Below are positions 63,438 through 64,000 of a stretch of DNA of 64,000 nt, piece by piece (positions within the stretch are counted from its first letter, which is position 1; each line of letters begins with the position of its first letter). The notes under the pieces are model-generated. The model was not told the origin of the DNA, did not search any database, and was given only the letters and a program-made list of their open reading frames with translations. The stretch comes from Ideonella livida. GTDB lineage: Bacteria > Pseudomonadota > Gammaproteobacteria > Burkholderiales > Burkholderiaceae_C. Both the position numbers and the translations under genes were made by a program. Location: NCBI RefSeq assembly GCF_010499455.1, contig NZ_JAAGOH010000019.1, positions 26,001 through 90,000 of the forward strand. Reading direction: 5' to 3'.

Positions 63438-64000
63438 GTGAGCGCGGGCCTGCGTGGTGCCCGGGCCGATGTGGTCCGCCTGGCCGGTGCGGCGGTGGTG
63501 GCCCAGCTGCTGCCGCTGGCGGTGCTGCCCTGGTTGACCCGCCTGGTGGCGCCGGCGGCGCTGGGCCATTGGGCGTTGTGGACCAGCGTGGCGGCCAATC
63601 TGGCCACCGTGGCCTGCGGGCGCTATGAGTACGCCATCGTGCGGCCGCGCCACCCGGCCGCGGCGCGCGGCCTGCTGGCCCTGTGCCTGGTGCTGGCCGC
63701 CGCCGGCGCGGCCGGCGCGCTGGTGCTGGCCGCGCTGGCGGTGGGGGCCTGGGGAGGGCTCGGGGGTGGGGCGGCTGGATCCGCCGATCTGCAGGCGGGT
63801 TTGCAGGCCTGGCTGGGGCAGGGCGGGGGGCTGCTGGCCTGGGCGCTGGCGCCGGCGCTGGGTCTGGCCGGCCTGGTGCAGGCCCTGACGCTGTGGCACA
63901 ACCGGGCGGGCGACTTCCGTCGCATCGGGCAGGCCCGCCTGCTCGCCCCGGGGCTGACCGCGGCGCTGCAGGCCGTGGCCGCCTGGGCGGGGGCGGGGGC
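63438..64000 (+). CDS. Polysaccharide flippase (Wzx-like), 3' end beyond window
   Basis: Start of a multi-pass membrane protein, read from GTG 63438 to the window end without a stop (187 codons). It has hydrophobic helices near residues 13-35 (AAVVAQLLPLAVLPWLTRLV), 75-100 and 125-150, and the Wzx-type opening ALGHWALWTSVAANLATVACGRYEYAIV. It likely moves lipid-linked oligosaccharide units across the inner membrane. The GTG overlaps the TGA of an 11-codon frame (63406-63441) that itself overlaps the previous stop, giving a chain of coupled starts. Confidence 0.78.
   Translation, partial: MSAGLRGARADVVRLAGAAVVAQLLPLAVLPWLTRLVAPAALGHWALWTSVAANLATVACGRYEYAIVRPRHPAAARGLLALCLVLAAAGAAGALVLAALAVGAWGGLGGGAAGSADLQAGLQAWLGQGGGLLAWALAPALGLAGLVQALTLWHNRAGDFRRIGQARLLAPGLTAALQAVAAWAGAG

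Overview
The window is high-GC DNA, densely packed on both strands, and reads as chromosomal sequence of a betaproteobacterium of the order Burkholderiales. The supporting evidence is the tripartite-tricarboxylate (Bug) binding proteins, a cytochrome oxidase/ctaB/sco/rpoH neighbourhood, a CIRCE element in front of rpoH, a PEP-CTERM protein, and aromatic catabolism by protocatechuate 4,5-cleavage. The Rubrivivax/Leptothrix/Ideonella group is my inference and is not shown directly. I see no rRNA, tRNA, CRISPR array, insertion sequence or prophage.

Region 1 (1-8020, minus strand) is a protocatechuate 4,5-cleavage operon, transcribed ligK, a Bug binding protein, an NAD(P)-dependent oxidoreductase, ligI, ligA, ligB, ligC. 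It closes with a clear intrinsic terminator at 1671-1709, beyond which lie an aldo/keto reductase and a second, truncated Bug protein. Region 2 (8136-13464) holds mtfA, a glycosyltransferase, trmL, comF, a BioC-like methyltransferase and heme A synthase. Region 3 (13809-22641) is a respiratory island: an A2-type cytochrome c oxidase (subunits III, II, I), three SCO copper chaperones, a divergent heme-copper-oxidase-like protein with an incomplete active site, a cytochrome c4 and heme O synthase. Region 4 (22757-27318, minus strand) is rpoH with a perfect CIRCE operator, preceded on the same strand by a compact operon of an exported caspase-like peptidase, a translationally coupled exported serpin and an OmpA-domain protein. 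This is the most unusual system in the window.

Region 5 (27551-37360) contains ychF, an FAD monooxygenase, a DsbC-type protein, a histidine phosphatase, a ligase-associated exonuclease with its ATP-dependent DNA ligase, an unrecognised protein with a 15-bp tandem repeat, a WYL regulator, a TfoX C-terminal-domain protein and a PEP-CTERM protein. Region 6 (37524-52784) is a CoA-dependent aromatic-acid (phenylpropanoid) catabolic island. Two thiolases and a CoA-transferase run leftward. Rightward run enoyl-CoA hydratase, feruloyl-CoA synthase, a short-chain dehydrogenase, a branched-chain-type ABC transporter with a fused permease/ATPase, an acyl-CoA dehydrogenase and a MarR regulator. Side-chain shortening of hydroxycinnamates would yield vanillate or protocatechuate, the substrate of region 1, so the two islands probably form one lignin-monomer route.

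Region 7 (52828-57326) has greB, a flavin-binding PNPOx-family protein, lysS and two unknown lipoproteins. Region 8 (57417-64000) starts a surface-polysaccharide cluster. It carries the four steps that make UDP-2,3-diacetamido-2,3-dideoxyglucuronate (WbpA, WbpB, WbpE, WbpD types), a hexapeptide acyltransferase, a second DegT-type enzyme and a flippase cut by the window edge.
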